A DNA stretch of 64,000 nucleotides from Granulicella sp. (lineage in GTDB: Bacteria; Acidobacteriota; Terriglobia; Terriglobales; Acidobacteriaceae): NCBI GenBank assembly GCA_027450185.1, contig DAIDKF010000003.1:62001-126000 (forward strand), read 5' to 3'. Every line of letters begins with the position of its first letter. The stretch's first letter is position 1. The translations under genes were made by a program, and so were the position numbers. The notes beneath the pieces were generated by a model that was not told where the DNA came from, searched no databases, and saw nothing but the letters and a program-made list of their open reading frames with translations. Of this stretch, positions 44,327-53,904 are shown piece by piece.

Positions 44327-45007
44327 CTACCGATGCCCGGACGACGGTGCATCATTCGACGCGTCATCATTATGCAGTTCACTCAGCCGCGATTCCACCT
44401 GATAAACCGCTCGATTATTCTGGAACATCCGTGTTGCCGACGCGTCCACATTGGCCGCCGTCCGCCGCAGCGCTGAGGGGGTAAAGTTTGACGCCCGCAG
44501 ATCGCGCAACCGCACGCCGGTGAGATTCAACGTTAGTGCGATCGAGAAGAATGCCATCGCTGCGGTCATTGCGAAGCGCGGCTGAAAGATGATCCGCGCA
44601 CTTTCGGTCAGGAGCAGATCGCTGCACTGCTTGCGAAGGGCTGCCCATTGGCCAGCAAATCCGCGCTGCGGCGCTGTGACGAATGGATGCGGCTGGGGCT
44701 GCCATGCGGGCAGCGAGGCAGCGGGAGCCGCGACGGCGTCTGGCTGAATGCCTCCTGTGGTCTCGGCTAGAATCCTCGCCAGTAGTCCGGCTGGAGGCTC
44801 TGGGGACTGACTCTTCAACATGCTCAGCCAGGCTGCTCCGCGCTTCGCCTCGGCCAGCTCCCGAGCGCATTCCCTGCAGCCTGCAACGTGCTTGTCGAAC
44901 GCACTCTGCTCGCCCTCGCTCAATAGCCCATCAACCGCCTCGGGCAGCATCGTTTCGCACACCGCACAGGCTGCTGGACGTTCCTCAAATCCCTCGAATT
45001 GGCTCAT
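44327..45007 (-). CDS. Zinc-finger anti-sigma factor
   Basis: 226 residues. The N-terminal zf-HC2 motif is H-x3-C-x2-C (FDKHVAGCRECARELAEA) with further upstream cysteines (CAVCETM). One membrane helix (FAMTAAMAFFSIALTLNL) lies in the second half. Such proteins hold their cognate ECF sigma factor at the membrane. Either a GTG abutting the sigma stop or the ATG nine bases later can serve as start; I chose the ATG. Cotranscribed with the sigma gene upstream. Confidence 0.82.
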   Translation of the reverse strand: MSQFEGFEERPAACAVCETMLPEAVDGLLSEGEQSAFDKHVAGCRECARELAEAKRGAAWLSMLKSQSPEPPAGLLARILAETTGGIQPDAVAAPAASLPAWQPQPHPFVTAPQRGFAGQWAALRKQCSDLLLTESARIIFQPRFAMTAAMAFFSIALTLNLTGVRLRDLRASNFTPSALRRTAANVDASATRMFQNNRAVYQVESRLSELHNDDASNDAPSSGHR

Positions 45008-45016
45008 GTTTGCCAC

Positions 45017-45673
45017 TCACATCACCTGCCCTTCTAAACGTTTCAAAAGCCTTGCCAGTTCACCTCTCCCGCGGCTGATCCGACTCTTCACGGTGCCCTG
45101 CGGAACCCCCAGAATCTCGGCAATCTCTTTGTAATCCATATCTTCCAGATCGCGCAAAATCACTGCTTCCCGCAGATCGGGGGAGACCTGCTTGAGCGCT
45201 TCCTGGATCTGTGCGCGCAGTTCGAGGCCCGAGACATGCTGCTCCTGAGTCTTGCTGTCGTCGGTCAACCGCTCCGCCCTGGTGGGACCGTCATCGTCGC
45301 CATCGTAGCCCTCATCGAGCGAATCGCTGGCACGCTCCAGCCGCGACCGGCGGTAGTGGTCCACCAGCAGATTGCGCGTCAGTGTCGTCAGCCAGGTCGT
45401 AAAATTGCCCTTTTCCGGATCAAAGCTGGCCAGATTACGGTACATCTTCAGGAAGGCTTCCTGGGCCAGATCCTCCGCGTCGCTCTGCGATCCGGTGAAA
45501 CGGTAGCATATCCCATAGATTCTCCGATGCTGTGTCCGGGCGAGATGCTCCCATGCCTGCGCATCTCCAGCAAGACACCGGGCAGCTAGATCGGCGAGCG
45601 TCTTCTGCTCGGCAGTTGCCGCAGTTCGATCCCCCTGCAACTGTGGCCGTGTTTGTGGCACTTCAGGCGGCAT
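45017..45673 (-). CDS. ECF sigma-70 factor
   Basis: 218 residues. Region 2 is complete (IYGICYRFTGSQSDAEDLAQEAFLKMYRNL, then GNFTTWLTTLTRNLLVDHYR), an acidic linker follows (YDGDDDGP), and region 4 ends with VILRDLEDMDYKEIAEILGV and a PQGTVKSRISRGRGEL helix. The frame is open 54 codons further upstream but that part is unlike sigma factors, so the start at MPPEVPQT was preferred although its ribosome site is weak. It directs transcription of an unknown stress regulon, probably including its own operon of four genes. Confidence 0.85.
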   Translation of the reverse strand: MPPEVPQTRPQLQGDRTAATAEQKTLADLAARCLAGDAQAWEHLARTQHRRIYGICYRFTGSQSDAEDLAQEAFLKMYRNLASFDPEKGNFTTWLTTLTRNLLVDHYRRSRLERASDSLDEGYDGDDDGPTRAERLTDDSKTQEQHVSGLELRAQIQEALKQVSPDLREAVILRDLEDMDYKEIAEILGVPQGTVKSRISRGRGELARLLKRLEGQVM

Positions 45674-45957
45674 ATGCGCCTCTGCGAGGCGTATCTCCTT
45701 GGAAAGCGAAAGCGGTTGCTGCAAGCCCAGGGTTTTGTCCCTGCGCAGCGGGGACATTCCACGCCGTGCCGTCGAGACCGTCAGTGGCGCCTTTGCGCTC
45801 CGTCTCAACATCGCCGGAATGGTCGCAGTTGCCATAGAAGGGCATACGCGCGTCCTGCCTTCTCAGTTCCATTGCGCCTCTGGCGGCCAGGCCTATCGGT
45901 ATCAGCCCATCCTATCCGGCGTTCCTGCTCGCTGTGCGTATTCCCGGCATTACTGGC

Positions 45958-46494
45958 TTACCGCTGGATGATGCCGCACGCAATCCGGTTCCCTGAATCG
46001 CCGCTGGGGTTGGTCTTCTGGTCGTCAGGCTTGGCATGCACGACGATGGACGTTCCACCATGCAGAAAGAGGGAGTTGGGCGCGCCGGGGTCCAGCGAGA
46101 TCGACTGCAGCACAAACGTCGCCTCGCCTGCGTGATCCTCGCCGATGGAGATGCCGCCGGGGAAGTCTCCGTTATGGTGCCCCATCGGGTTCAGGAAGCC
46201 GTGCTGCCTGCCATCCGGATTGAAGTGGCCGCCAGCGCCGGCAAAGTCTGGCGCATCACAGACGGGGTTCTCGTGAATATGCACAGCGTGCATCCCGAAC
46301 CGCAGGTTCTTCAGCTCGAGCTTCACTTTGACGCCATTCTTCACGGTCTTGAACGTGGCCACACCTGCGTCCTCTCCAGCCGAGTTCACAAGGTGTACCT
46401 TGATCTGCTTCGGAGCAGTGGAAGCCGGTCCCTGTGCTGCCGCCGCCGTGATTCCCCCTATCAGGACTACAATCGCCAACCATCCCAAACGCAT
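45958..46494 (-). CDS. sodC: Cu/Zn superoxide dismutase, secreted
   Basis: 178 residues with a signal peptide (LAIVVLIGGITAAAAQ). Metal ligands are present: His72, His74, bridging His90, His98, His107, Asp110 and His153 (HAVHIHE, GGHFNP, QHG, HHNGD, VVHA). Cys79 and Cys173 can form the conserved disulfide. It removes superoxide in the periplasm. ATG before RLGWLA was chosen because the signal peptide starts there. It stands apart from the ECF operon by 280 bp and diverges from tdk. Confidence 0.92.
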   Translation of the reverse strand: MRLGWLAIVVLIGGITAAAAQGPASTAPKQIKVHLVNSAGEDAGVATFKTVKNGVKVKLELKNLRFGMHAVHIHENPVCDAPDFAGAGGHFNPDGRQHGFLNPMGHHNGDFPGGISIGEDHAGEATFVLQSISLDPGAPNSLFLHGGTSIVVHAKPDDQKTNPSGDSGNRIACGIIQR

Positions 46495-46571
46495 CGCAAG
46501 CTCTCCATACGACACCGTCAGAATACGCCAGTTTATCCACCGCTTCGCGGCGATTTACGATAAGGCCAAGC

Positions 46572-47198
46572 ATGTCCTCTCATCCCACTCCCGGCGTCCT
46601 CGAAGTCATCACCGGCCCCATGTTCTCCGGTAAGAGCGAGGAGCTGATTCGCCGCCTCAAGCGGGCCCGCATTGCGCGCCAGCGGGTCGCGTGCTTCAAG
46701 CCGGACATCGATCTCCGCTACCATCGCACGGCCATCGCCAGCCACAGCTCGCAGACGCATGAGGCCATCACGGTCGCCAACGTTGAACGCCTCCGCGAGG
46801 CGCTGTATCCGCAACTGGATAGCATCGATGTTGTGGGTGTCGACGAGGTCCAGTTCTTCGATCCCGACATCGTTCCGCTCGCGGTCGAGCTGATCGCGCT
46901 GGGCAAGCGAGTGATCGTGGCGGGGTTGGACACCACCTTCGCCGCCGAGCCGTTCGGGCCGGTTCCGAACCTCATGGCGATCTCGGACACGGTCACGAAG
47001 CTCTCGGCGGTCTGCATGGTTTGCGGTGCGGCGGCGATTCATACGCAGCGACTCGGGCAGAGCCAGGAACTCGTCGTGGTGGGTGCGGCGGGACTCTACG
47101 AAGCCCGCTGCCGCGCCCACTTCCGCCCGTTCTTGGACGAGCATGCTTCCGAGCAATTGGAGCTGGCTGCTGTGCTCGAAAGGCCCGGGATGAGCTAA
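46572..47198 (+). CDS. tdk: Thymidine kinase (type II)
   Basis: Phosphorylates thymidine with ATP for salvage. 208 residues. The P-loop GPMFSGKS is at residues 15-22, the Walker B aspartate in VVGVDEVQFF, the lasso region AGLDTTFAAEPFGPV, and a zinc site made by CMVC and, near the C-terminus, CRAHF, where His replaces the last Cys as in many bacteria. It starts with ATG, divergent from sodC, and its 3' end overlaps the convergent permease gene by 4 bp. Confidence 0.93.
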   Translation: MSSHPTPGVLEVITGPMFSGKSEELIRRLKRARIARQRVACFKPDIDLRYHRTAIASHSSQTHEAITVANVERLREALYPQLDSIDVVGVDEVQFFDPDIVPLAVELIALGKRVIVAGLDTTFAAEPFGPVPNLMAISDTVTKLSAVCMVCGAAAIHTQRLGQSQELVVVGAAGLYEARCRAHFRPFLDEHASEQLELAAVLERPGMS

Positions 47199-48460
47199 AG
47201 TCGCGCCATCAGGATGGTTCCGCCCAGAGCCGCTGCCAACGCCATCGGCATCGCGATCATCCCCAGTTTCAGGAACTCCCACACGCTCACTTCCAGGCCT
47301 TCCCTGCGCAACGCCAGAAGCCAGAGAATGGTTGCCAGCGAACCTGTGACCGAAAGATTCGGACCAAGGTCCACGCCGATCATCACCGCATGGGTGAGCA
47401 GACCCTGAACATGAGCAGCTTGAATCGTGCCGCCCACGATCAGCCCCAGCGGCAGGTTGTTGACGAGGTTGTTTGCCACGCCCACGAAAAATCCGACGAC
47501 CAACGCTCCGGTCGCAGGCTCCAGCCTTTGCGCCCAGGCCAGCCATGCCTGCGTCACATGCAATGCGCCCTGGCTTTCCATGGCATTAACCATCACGAAG
47601 AGACCCGCAACCAGTAGAATCGTGCCCCAGCTTATCTCGCGCAGCAGTTTGAGTGGATTGCTTCTGGAGGTCACCATGGAGACCGCCGTAATGACCAGCG
47701 CGGCCAGGCAGGTGGGCAGGCCAAGGTCCTTTCTCCTTGCGGAAGCGGCCAACAGTACCGCAACTATCAGCGCCAGTCCAATCAGCACCAGTTTTCCGCC
47801 GGAGGCAAGCTGTACCGGAGCAACCTCACACTCGATCTGCTGGCAGAGGTCCTTGCGGAAGTACCAGCGCATCGCCGCGTAGGTTGCGGCAACCGACAGC
47901 ACGGAGGGCACGCCAAAGGCGAACAGCCACTGCGCGAGAGGCGGCATTCCTGCGTGAAACACCACTAGATTCGCGGGGTTTGAGATGGGCAACACGAAGC
48001 TGGCAGCGTTGGCAATGAGTGCGCAGGCGAACAGGTAGGGCAACGGCGAGATCTTTGCCTTTCGGATGACGGCCAGGATCGCGGGGGTCAATACGACCGC
48101 CGTTGCGTCGTTCGACAGGAAGATGGTCACGACCGTTCCGACGGCGTACACCAGCAGAAACAGGCGTAAACACGAGCCTTTTGCGCCACGAACCGCCGCT
48201 GCGGATACCCAGTCGAAGACGCCCTGCTCGCGCGCAAGCTCGGCCAGCAGCATCATTCCGGTGAGGAACAGGTAGACATCGGCGCCCTCGGCGACCGCTC
48301 GACCGGCAAGTTGCAGTGGAATGAGTCGTAGAACGACTAAAAACAAGGCTCCGCCTGCAATCCACCAGACCTCCGCAATGCCGCGCGGCCGCACCAGCAT
48401 CAGGACGATGCTGAAGGCGACGATTGCTGGCAGAAGGATGTGGGCAACGGGTATCGGCAT
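47195..48460 (-). CDS. ArsB/NhaD-type ion permease
   Basis: 421 residues with about eleven membrane helices of the ion-transporter superfamily. The sequences AEGADVYLFLTGMMLLAELA, TIFLSNDATAVVLTPAILAV and VLPISNPANLVVFH resemble the arsenite pump ArsB and the related SLC13/NhaD carriers. No arsR, arsC or arsA gene is nearby, so arsenite export is not established; citrate-like anion or sodium transport is possible. ATG before PIPVAH was chosen because a longer N-terminus is polar and unlike the family. It is 48 bp downstream of the MFS gene. Confidence 0.75.
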   Translation of the reverse strand: MPIPVAHILLPAIVAFSIVLMLVRPRGIAEVWWIAGGALFLVVLRLIPLQLAGRAVAEGADVYLFLTGMMLLAELAREQGVFDWVSAAAVRGAKGSCLRLFLLVYAVGTVVTIFLSNDATAVVLTPAILAVIRKAKISPLPYLFACALIANAASFVLPISNPANLVVFHAGMPPLAQWLFAFGVPSVLSVAATYAAMRWYFRKDLCQQIECEVAPVQLASGGKLVLIGLALIVAVLLAASARRKDLGLPTCLAALVITAVSMVTSRSNPLKLLREISWGTILLVAGLFVMVNAMESQGALHVTQAWLAWAQRLEPATGALVVGFFVGVANNLVNNLPLGLIVGGTIQAAHVQGLLTHAVMIGVDLGPNLSVTGSLATILWLLALRREGLEVSVWEFLKLGMIAMPMALAAALGGTILMARL

Positions 48461-48508
48461 TATTACGCAATCATGGTCCGGCAAACCTCCGGGGAGTGTG
48501 AGTCTTTT

Positions 48509-49789
48509 CTAAGATGCAGCAGGAGAAGGGGTTGGCTGTCGGGACAAGAGCCACATGGCCGCGGCCATCAGGGCGCAGGCCGATAGACTTAAGCCGCCAT
48601 CAACCAGATACATGCGCGTGAGGCCGTGGCCGCCGTAGACTCGGCCATCCAATACACCCATGTAGAGGATCGGGATTACGGTGGCTGAGGTCAACAGACT
48701 GAACTGCGTCGCTGCAAGAGGGTTATTGCGGCCAATGGTAGCAAAACAGATGGCCACGGCCGCGGTAAAACTCAAGGCCTGGACCACATTTTCGCCGAGG
48801 AAAGCTAGTGCGAAGGTGGCGGGGGAGCGTGGGAGCAGGAGGAGGGTGAGGGTGAAGAGACTACCTGTTGTACCGATCAGTAAATAAAGCGGCAGGGCTT
48901 TGGACCAACGCGCAAGAACTGGGAGGAGGAGGCAGGCGGAGGCTCCGGCGAGGGAGAGAACGACCCCGCCCATGCGGCCGACGAAGGCGTCGGATGCGTG
49001 GAAGTCGCGGGCTACACCGCCGAGCTGGTTGGTGAGGGCGAAGGATCCGGTTGGAGCCGTAAATAGAAGCAACGTAAGGAGTACTTCGCGTTGCTTGAAG
49101 AGAGCGCGGAGTTCGAGAAAGAGCTGCCGGAAGCCGGCGCGAGCCAGATGGAGCGGGGATTGAGGGGCATTGGGCGAAGCTGCCTGGGGTACCGGAATCC
49201 ACGGGAAGACAGCGGCTGGCAGGACGACCAGCGCGCCGAGGAGTGGAGCGATGGCCCATAAAGGCAGGGTTCGGAGGCCCTCGGCGGCGAATCCTGCCAT
49301 GAGGCCATTGCCGAGAAAGAGGCCTACCTGGGTCCACGCGCTTAGGCGGGCACCTTCGTGGTTAGGCTCGTCGCCCTCGGCGGCGGCGACGTCGGGGATG
49401 ACGCCGGCGAGCCATCCGCCGAGAGCATTAGAGCTGAGGACGGACGCCGCGTAGGCGATGATCAGCGTGGTTTCAAGCATCAGCAGATGGCCCCGCATGA
49501 GCACGGCGAACATGAGGCCAAGTCCTGCAAGTGCTGCAAATACAGCGGCATAGAGGCGACGGGTGAAGCGGATATCGAGTACCGGGCCAAGCAGGAAGAC
49601 CCAGAACCCGGGGGAGAGACAGGCGGCGCTGATGGCCGCGATCCTGAGCTCGGGCACACCCTGGGCGGCGAGCATCTGCGGCAAGGGGAGCACGATGAAG
49701 CCTCCTACCAGGCCGATGGTGGCGTTGGAGAGGCCCATCAACCAGACGGGTGCCCGGAACGGGTGGGTGGTGCGGGGCGGCATCGCCAC
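48509..49789 (-). CDS. Major facilitator superfamily permease
   Basis: 426 residues and twelve hydrophobic segments. The N-terminal half has VWLMGLSNATIGLVGGFIVL, then the loop GPVLDIRFTRRLYA in the position of the MFS signature; it resembles AmpG/PAT-type permeases, which carry acetyl-CoA or muropeptides. No substrate can be assigned. It lies between the VOC gene (21-bp gap) and the ArsB-like permease and is probably cotranscribed with them. Confidence 0.72.
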   Translation of the reverse strand: MAMPPRTTHPFRAPVWLMGLSNATIGLVGGFIVLPLPQMLAAQGVPELRIAAISAACLSPGFWVFLLGPVLDIRFTRRLYAAVFAALAGLGLMFAVLMRGHLLMLETTLIIAYAASVLSSNALGGWLAGVIPDVAAAEGDEPNHEGARLSAWTQVGLFLGNGLMAGFAAEGLRTLPLWAIAPLLGALVVLPAAVFPWIPVPQAASPNAPQSPLHLARAGFRQLFLELRALFKQREVLLTLLLFTAPTGSFALTNQLGGVARDFHASDAFVGRMGGVVLSLAGASACLLLPVLARWSKALPLYLLIGTTGSLFTLTLLLLPRSPATFALAFLGENVVQALSFTAAVAICFATIGRNNPLAATQFSLLTSATVIPILYMGVLDGRVYGGHGLTRMYLVDGGLSLSACALMAAAMWLLSRQPTPSPAAS

Positions 49790-49810
49790 AGTGTACGGCA
49801 GCGGGCGGAT

Positions 49811-50197
49811 TTATTCTTCGATTTTCAGGGGCTGCCAGAGCTCGAGGCGGTTGCCGTCGCAGTCTTTGATCCAGGCGAAATGGCCGTAGGCGTAGCTTTC
49901 GCGGCTGGGGTCGATCCATATACCTGACGCGCTAAGTGTTGCAAGTAAAGCATCTAAATCGTCTACGCGGTAATTGATCATGACCTGCTGATGGGTTTCG
50001 CCGAGGTAGGTGGTGTCTGCGGGGAAGGTGGACCAGGCGGTCATGCCGGTGTTGGCGGGGAGTTCGTCGGCCCACTGGAAGGCGGTGCCGTTGAAATCGC
50101 TGAGCCGGATGCCGAGGTGCTGGGCGTACCACCGCGCCAGTGCGTTTGGATCGGGGGAGCGGAGAAAGACGCCGCCTATGCCTGTAACTTTCGCCAT
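49811..50197 (-). CDS. VOC/glyoxalase-fold protein
   Basis: 128 residues in the vicinal oxygen chelate fold. The first beta-alpha unit is GGVFLRSPDPNALARWYAQH and the second ends DCDGNRLELWQP; the ELW glutamate is a likely metal ligand. Its ATG is one base after the trpD stop codon; the longer frame overlaps trpD and is spurious. Substrate unknown; glyoxalase, dioxygenase and resistance proteins share the fold. Confidence 0.82.
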   Translation of the reverse strand: MAKVTGIGGVFLRSPDPNALARWYAQHLGIRLSDFNGTAFQWADELPANTGMTAWSTFPADTTYLGETHQQVMINYRVDDLDALLATLSASGIWIDPSRESYAYGHFAWIKDCDGNRLELWQPLKIEE

Positions 50198-50198
50198 A

Positions 50199-51236
50199 TC
50201 AATAGCTTTCGGGTGGAGGTTCGATGCTCTGGAGGGTTGCAATGAGGCGGGTGACAGCCCCGGTGTCGATGGTTTGGGCAGCAAGGGTGACGCCGGCCTG
50301 CATGTCGGGGGCGAGGCCCGCGGTGACCAGGACGGCGGCAGCGTTGAGCAGGACCACGTCGCGGCGGGGTCCGGTTTCGCCTGCAAATATAGACTTTAGA
50401 ATCAATGCGTTGGAAGATGCGTCGCCGCCGGCGAGGACAGCGAGAGGGGCACGCTGGAAGCCAAATTGCTCGGGGGTGATGAGGTATTCGGAGATGTTGC
50501 CGTCGCGGATTTCGGCGATTTCGGTGGGGCCGGAGAGTGCGATTTCATCGAGACTTCCATCCCCGTGGACGACCATGGCGTGGTGTATGTCCAAGAGCAG
50601 CATGGCTTTAGCAACGAGGGGCAAGAGTCTGGACTGGTAGACGCCCATGACCTGGCGGCGAGCCCCGGCGGGGTTGAGCAGAGGGCCGAGGACGTGCAGG
50701 ATGGAGCGTACGCCGAGGGCTTTGCGGACGGGCATAACTGCTTTTAATTGAGGATGATGCGAGGGGGCGAGGAGAAAGGCGAAGCGTTGGGTGCGGAGGG
50801 CCTGGGCAGCGGCGGAAGGGGAGAGATGGATGGGGATGTGGAGGGCTTCGAGGACGTCGGCGGAGCCGCAGCGGGAGGTGACGGCGCGATTGCCGTGCTT
50901 GGCGACCGATGCCCCGGCGGCGGAGGCGACGAGGGCGGCGGCGGTGGAGATGTTGAAGCTGCCACTGGCATCGCCGCCGGTGCCGCAGGTATCAACCAGA
51001 TTGTTCCGCTCTATATTGCTGATGGGTATTGGGTTAGAGGCTGAGCGGAGGGTGGCGGCGAAGCCTGCGATCTCGGCTGCGGTCTCGCCGCGACCGGCCA
51101 GAGCACCGAGTAATGCGGCGAGCTCGACGTCGCTGGCCTCGCCGGCAAGGATCTGCTGCATGAGGGTGGAGGCGTCCTGAAGAGAGAGGGTTTCGCGCTG
51201 TTCGAGGATGCGGCGGAGTTGATGCTGGATGGGCAT
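50199..51236 (-). CDS. trpD: Anthranilate phosphoribosyltransferase
   Basis: Second step of tryptophan synthesis from anthranilate and PRPP. 345 residues. The PRPP loop DTCGTGGDASGSFNIST (GTGGD at 85-89), the KHGNRAVTSRCGSADVLEAL region and the GPLLNPAG anthranilate-site motif are complete. No other trp gene is present, so the pathway is dispersed in this genome. It is the first gene of a minus-strand run with VOC, MFS and an ArsB-like permease. No Trp-codon leader was found upstream. Confidence 0.95.
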   Translation of the reverse strand: MPIQHQLRRILEQRETLSLQDASTLMQQILAGEASDVELAALLGALAGRGETAAEIAGFAATLRSASNPIPISNIERNNLVDTCGTGGDASGSFNISTAAALVASAAGASVAKHGNRAVTSRCGSADVLEALHIPIHLSPSAAAQALRTQRFAFLLAPSHHPQLKAVMPVRKALGVRSILHVLGPLLNPAGARRQVMGVYQSRLLPLVAKAMLLLDIHHAMVVHGDGSLDEIALSGPTEIAEIRDGNISEYLITPEQFGFQRAPLAVLAGGDASSNALILKSIFAGETGPRRDVVLLNAAAVLVTAGLAPDMQAGVTLAAQTIDTGAVTRLIATLQSIEPPPESY

Positions 51237-51263
51237 GGCCTGTCTGAGCGTATCAAATAAATC

Positions 51264-51307
51264 GGGGCGATGAGCCGGTGTTTAAGTAGGGGGCGATGAG
51301 CTGGTGT
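51264..51307. repeat. 18-bp direct repeat upstream of trpD
   Basis: GGGGCGATGAGCCGGTGT and GGGGCGATGAGCTGGTGT, 26 bp apart with one mismatch, lie 28-71 bp before the trpD start. Confidence 0.65.
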
Positions 51308-51335
51308 CTGGGCTGGATCGTGTTCCGCAGGTGCG

Positions 51336-51382
51336 ACTCTCAACACGATTATGGGTTGCAATTCGGCACTCTCAGCACGATT
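51336..51382 (+). repeat. Conserved intergenic element, copy 2
   Basis: ACTCTCAACACGATT and ACTCTCAGCACGATT, 32 bp apart with one mismatch. The 47-bp element matches copy 1 at 41.2 kb in sequence and period and points toward sucC. Confidence 0.6.
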
Positions 51383-51620
51383 TTAAGATGTCGGGGATGC
51401 GGTTTCAGGTGGGAGGAGTTTACGGCAGGGACGAGAGCCGTACGGGACAAAGGCAGGCCATGGGAGGACGGAGAGGGTCCAGGATGAACAGGCATTAATC
51501 GAACGCGATGCGCGATTATCGCCATTATGACTTGCTAGGGATGATCCTCACTCATTTACCATGAACAGCGAAGGTGGGACGACTGACCACCGGAATTGAA
51601 ACCGCGAGGCTGGAGCCAGC

Positions 51621-52811
51621 ATGAAGATCCACGAGTACCAAGGTAAAGAGATTCTGCGCAAGTACGGAGTTGCCGTTCCCCAGGGGGAGATGGTGACGAC
51701 GCTGGAAGAGGCGGACACGACTGCCAAGCAACTTTTCTCGAGTGGGAATGCGGTGGTGGTGGTGAAGGCGCAGATCCATGCGGGCGGGCGTGGAAAGGGC
51801 GGCGGGGTGAAGCTGGCGAAGACGCTGGACGAGGCCAACGCAGCGTCGAAGGCGATTCTGGGGATGCAGTTGGTGACGCACCAGACGGGGCCGCATGGAC
51901 AGAAGGTGCGGCGGCTGCTGGTGGAGGCGGGATCGGCGATTGACCGCGAGCTGTATCTGGGGCTGGTGCTGGATCGCGCGACGGCGCAGGTGGTGTTCAT
52001 GGCGTCGCAGGCGGGCGGCATGGAGATTGAAGACGTGGCGCGGGAGACGCCGGAGAAGATCTACAAGGAGTATGTGGACCCGGCGATCGGGTTTCAGGCA
52101 TACCAGGCGCGCAAGCTGGCGTTCAAGCTGGGGCTGGCGGCGACGCAGATCAGCGAAGCGGTGAAGTTCATGATGGGGATGTACAAGGCGTTCATGGACA
52201 CGGACTCGACGCTGATGGAGATCAACCCGTTCATTACGACCAAGGATGGGAAGCTGCTGGCGCTGGACTGCAAGATGAACTTCGACGATAACGCGATGTT
52301 CCGGCACCGCGGGTTGAAGGAGTTCCGGGACATTACCGAGGAAGATCCGCTGGAGGTGGAGGCCAGCAAGTATGCGCTGAACTACATCAAGCTGGATGGA
52401 TCGATTGCCTGCATGGTGAATGGCGCCGGGTTGGCGATGGCGACCATGGACATCATCAAGTATGCGGGCGGAGCGCCGGCGAACTTTCTGGATGTGGGCG
52501 GCGGCGCTACGCAGGAGCAGATTGAGAATGCGTTCGGGATTCTGCTGAGCGATCACAATGTGAAGGCGATCTTCATCAATATTTTTGGCGGGATTCTGAG
52601 AGTGGATGTGCTGGCGCAGGGCGTGGTGAATGCGGCCCGCAACCTGAATGTGACGGTCCCGATCGTGCTGCGGCTGGAGGGCACGAATGTGGAAGAGGGA
52701 CGGCAGATCATCGCGGCGTCGGGGCTGAATTTTCAGGTTGGCGACACGATGGAGGAGGCGGCGAACCTGGTGGTTGCGGCGGCAAAGGATACGCTGCGGA
52801 GAGAGGATTAG
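51621..52811 (+). CDS. sucC: Succinyl-CoA synthetase beta subunit (ADP-forming)
   Basis: TCA-cycle enzyme converting succinyl-CoA to succinate with ATP formation. 396 residues. The ATP-grasp domain has [38 protein letters not shown], and the C-terminal CoA-ligase domain has [18 protein letters not shown], then [14 protein letters not shown] and GTNVEEG. It starts at [12 protein letters not shown], the family N-terminus. Paired with sucD 157 bp downstream. Confidence 0.96.
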   Translation: MKIHEYQGKEILRKYGVAVPQGEMVTTLEEADTTAKQLFSSGNAVVVVKAQIHAGGRGKGGGVKLAKTLDEANAASKAILGMQLVTHQTGPHGQKVRRLLVEAGSAIDRELYLGLVLDRATAQVVFMASQAGGMEIEDVARETPEKIYKEYVDPAIGFQAYQARKLAFKLGLAATQISEAVKFMMGMYKAFMDTDSTLMEINPFITTKDGKLLALDCKMNFDDNAMFRHRGLKEFRDITEEDPLEVEASKYALNYIKLDGSIACMVNGAGLAMATMDIIKYAGGAPANFLDVGGGATQEQIENAFGILLSDHNVKAIFINIFGGILRVDVLAQGVVNAARNLNVTVPIVLRLEGTNVEEGRQIIAASGLNFQVGDTMEEAANLVVAAAKDTLRRED

Positions 52812-52968
52812 CTTACAGGCGCGGGTTGTGATTGCGGGAAGGCTGAAGCGGGGCGATAGGGCGCTGCTGCATGAAGCCGAAGAGACGAGCGTGGATGTTG
52901 GCAGGATGCTCAGTTTGACCATGGCAAAGTTTGAGGCTAGTTGAGGCTAAGAGATAGGAGTTTTAACG

Positions 52969-53841
52969 ATGTCAGTATTGGTTGGTAAGGGAACGCGGCT
53001 GGTTGTGCAGGGAATTACGGGGCGTGAGGGATCGTTTCATGCCAAGGGTTGCGCGGAGTATGGGACCAAGGTGGTGGGCGGTGTGACGCCGGGTAAGGGC
53101 GGAACGACGTTCGAGGGCTGGCCCGTATTCAACACGATGGAGGAGGCGGTGCGCGAGACCGGGGCTAACGCGACGATGATCTTCGTTCCTCCTCCGGCAG
53201 CGGCCGATGGCATACTGGAGGCGACGGCGGCAGGAGTTCCGCTGATTGTGTGCATCACGGAAGGGATTCCGGTGCTGGACATGGTGAAGGTGTGGGAGGT
53301 GGTGAAGGGGTCGAAGTCGCGGCTGATCGGGCCGAATTGCCCGGGCGTGATCTCGCCGGGGAAGGCAAAGATCGGGATCATGCCGGGGCTGATCCACAAA
53401 GAGGGTTCGGTGGGGATTATTTCGCGGTCGGGGACGCTGACGTATGAGGCGGTGTACCAGTTGACGCAGCGGGGGATTGGGCAGTCGACGGCGATAGGGA
53501 TTGGCGGCGACCCGATTGTGGGGACCAGCCATATCGACGCGCTGCAACTGCTGAATGAGGACCCGGACACGGAGGCGATCATCATGATCGGCGAGATCGG
53601 CGGAACGGCGGAAGAGGCTGCGGCGGATTTCATCAAACAGCATGTGAAGAAGCCTGTGGTCGGATTCATCGCCGGACAGACGGCTCCTCCGGGACGACGG
53701 ATGGGCCATGCGGGCGCGATCATCTCCGGCGGGGAAGGAACGGCGGCGAGCAAGATGGAAGCGATGCGGGCCGCAGGGATTCATGTGGTGGTGTCGCCGG
53801 CGGAGATTGGCGCGACCATGCAGCGGGTGATGGGAAAGTAG
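52969..53841 (+). CDS. sucD: Succinyl-CoA synthetase alpha subunit
   Basis: Partner of SucC. 290 residues. The CoA-binding Rossmann start [15 protein letters not shown], the [11 protein letters not shown] motif, [10 protein letters not shown] and the phosphorylated His247 in RRMGHAGAI are all intact. It starts at ATG with AGGAG upstream. The 157-bp gap from sucC contains no gene, and a hairpin terminator follows the stop, so sucC and sucD form the operon. Confidence 0.96.
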   Translation: MSVLVGKGTRLVVQGITGREGSFHAKGCAEYGTKVVGGVTPGKGGTTFEGWPVFNTMEEAVRETGANATMIFVPPPAAADGILEATAAGVPLIVCITEGIPVLDMVKVWEVVKGSKSRLIGPNCPGVISPGKAKIGIMPGLIHKEGSVGIISRSGTLTYEAVYQLTQRGIGQSTAIGIGGDPIVGTSHIDALQLLNEDPDTEAIIMIGEIGGTAEEAAADFIKQHVKKPVVGFIAGQTAPPGRRMGHAGAIISGGEGTAASKMEAMRAAGIHVVVSPAEIGATMQRVMGK

Positions 53842-53869
53842 AGCAGAAGGCAGAGGATTGGAGAGAAGA

Positions 53870-53896
53870 GGCTCGGGCTGCGGCCCGGGCCTTTCT
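53870..53896. terminator. Terminator after sucD
   Basis: A 9-bp G/C-rich stem (53870-53878 with 53883-53891, one G:T pair) and a TGCG loop are followed by TTTCT, 29 bp after the sucD stop. It lies between sucD and a convergent small gene. Confidence 0.65.
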
Positions 53897-53904
53897 GCTG
53901 GGGT

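Larger units (their letters stand above)
51237..51620. other. Divergent trpD-sucC promoter region
   Basis: 384 bp with two sets of direct repeats (51264-51307 and 51336-51382, listed separately). No convincing -35/-10 pair was identified. Confidence 0.5.
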
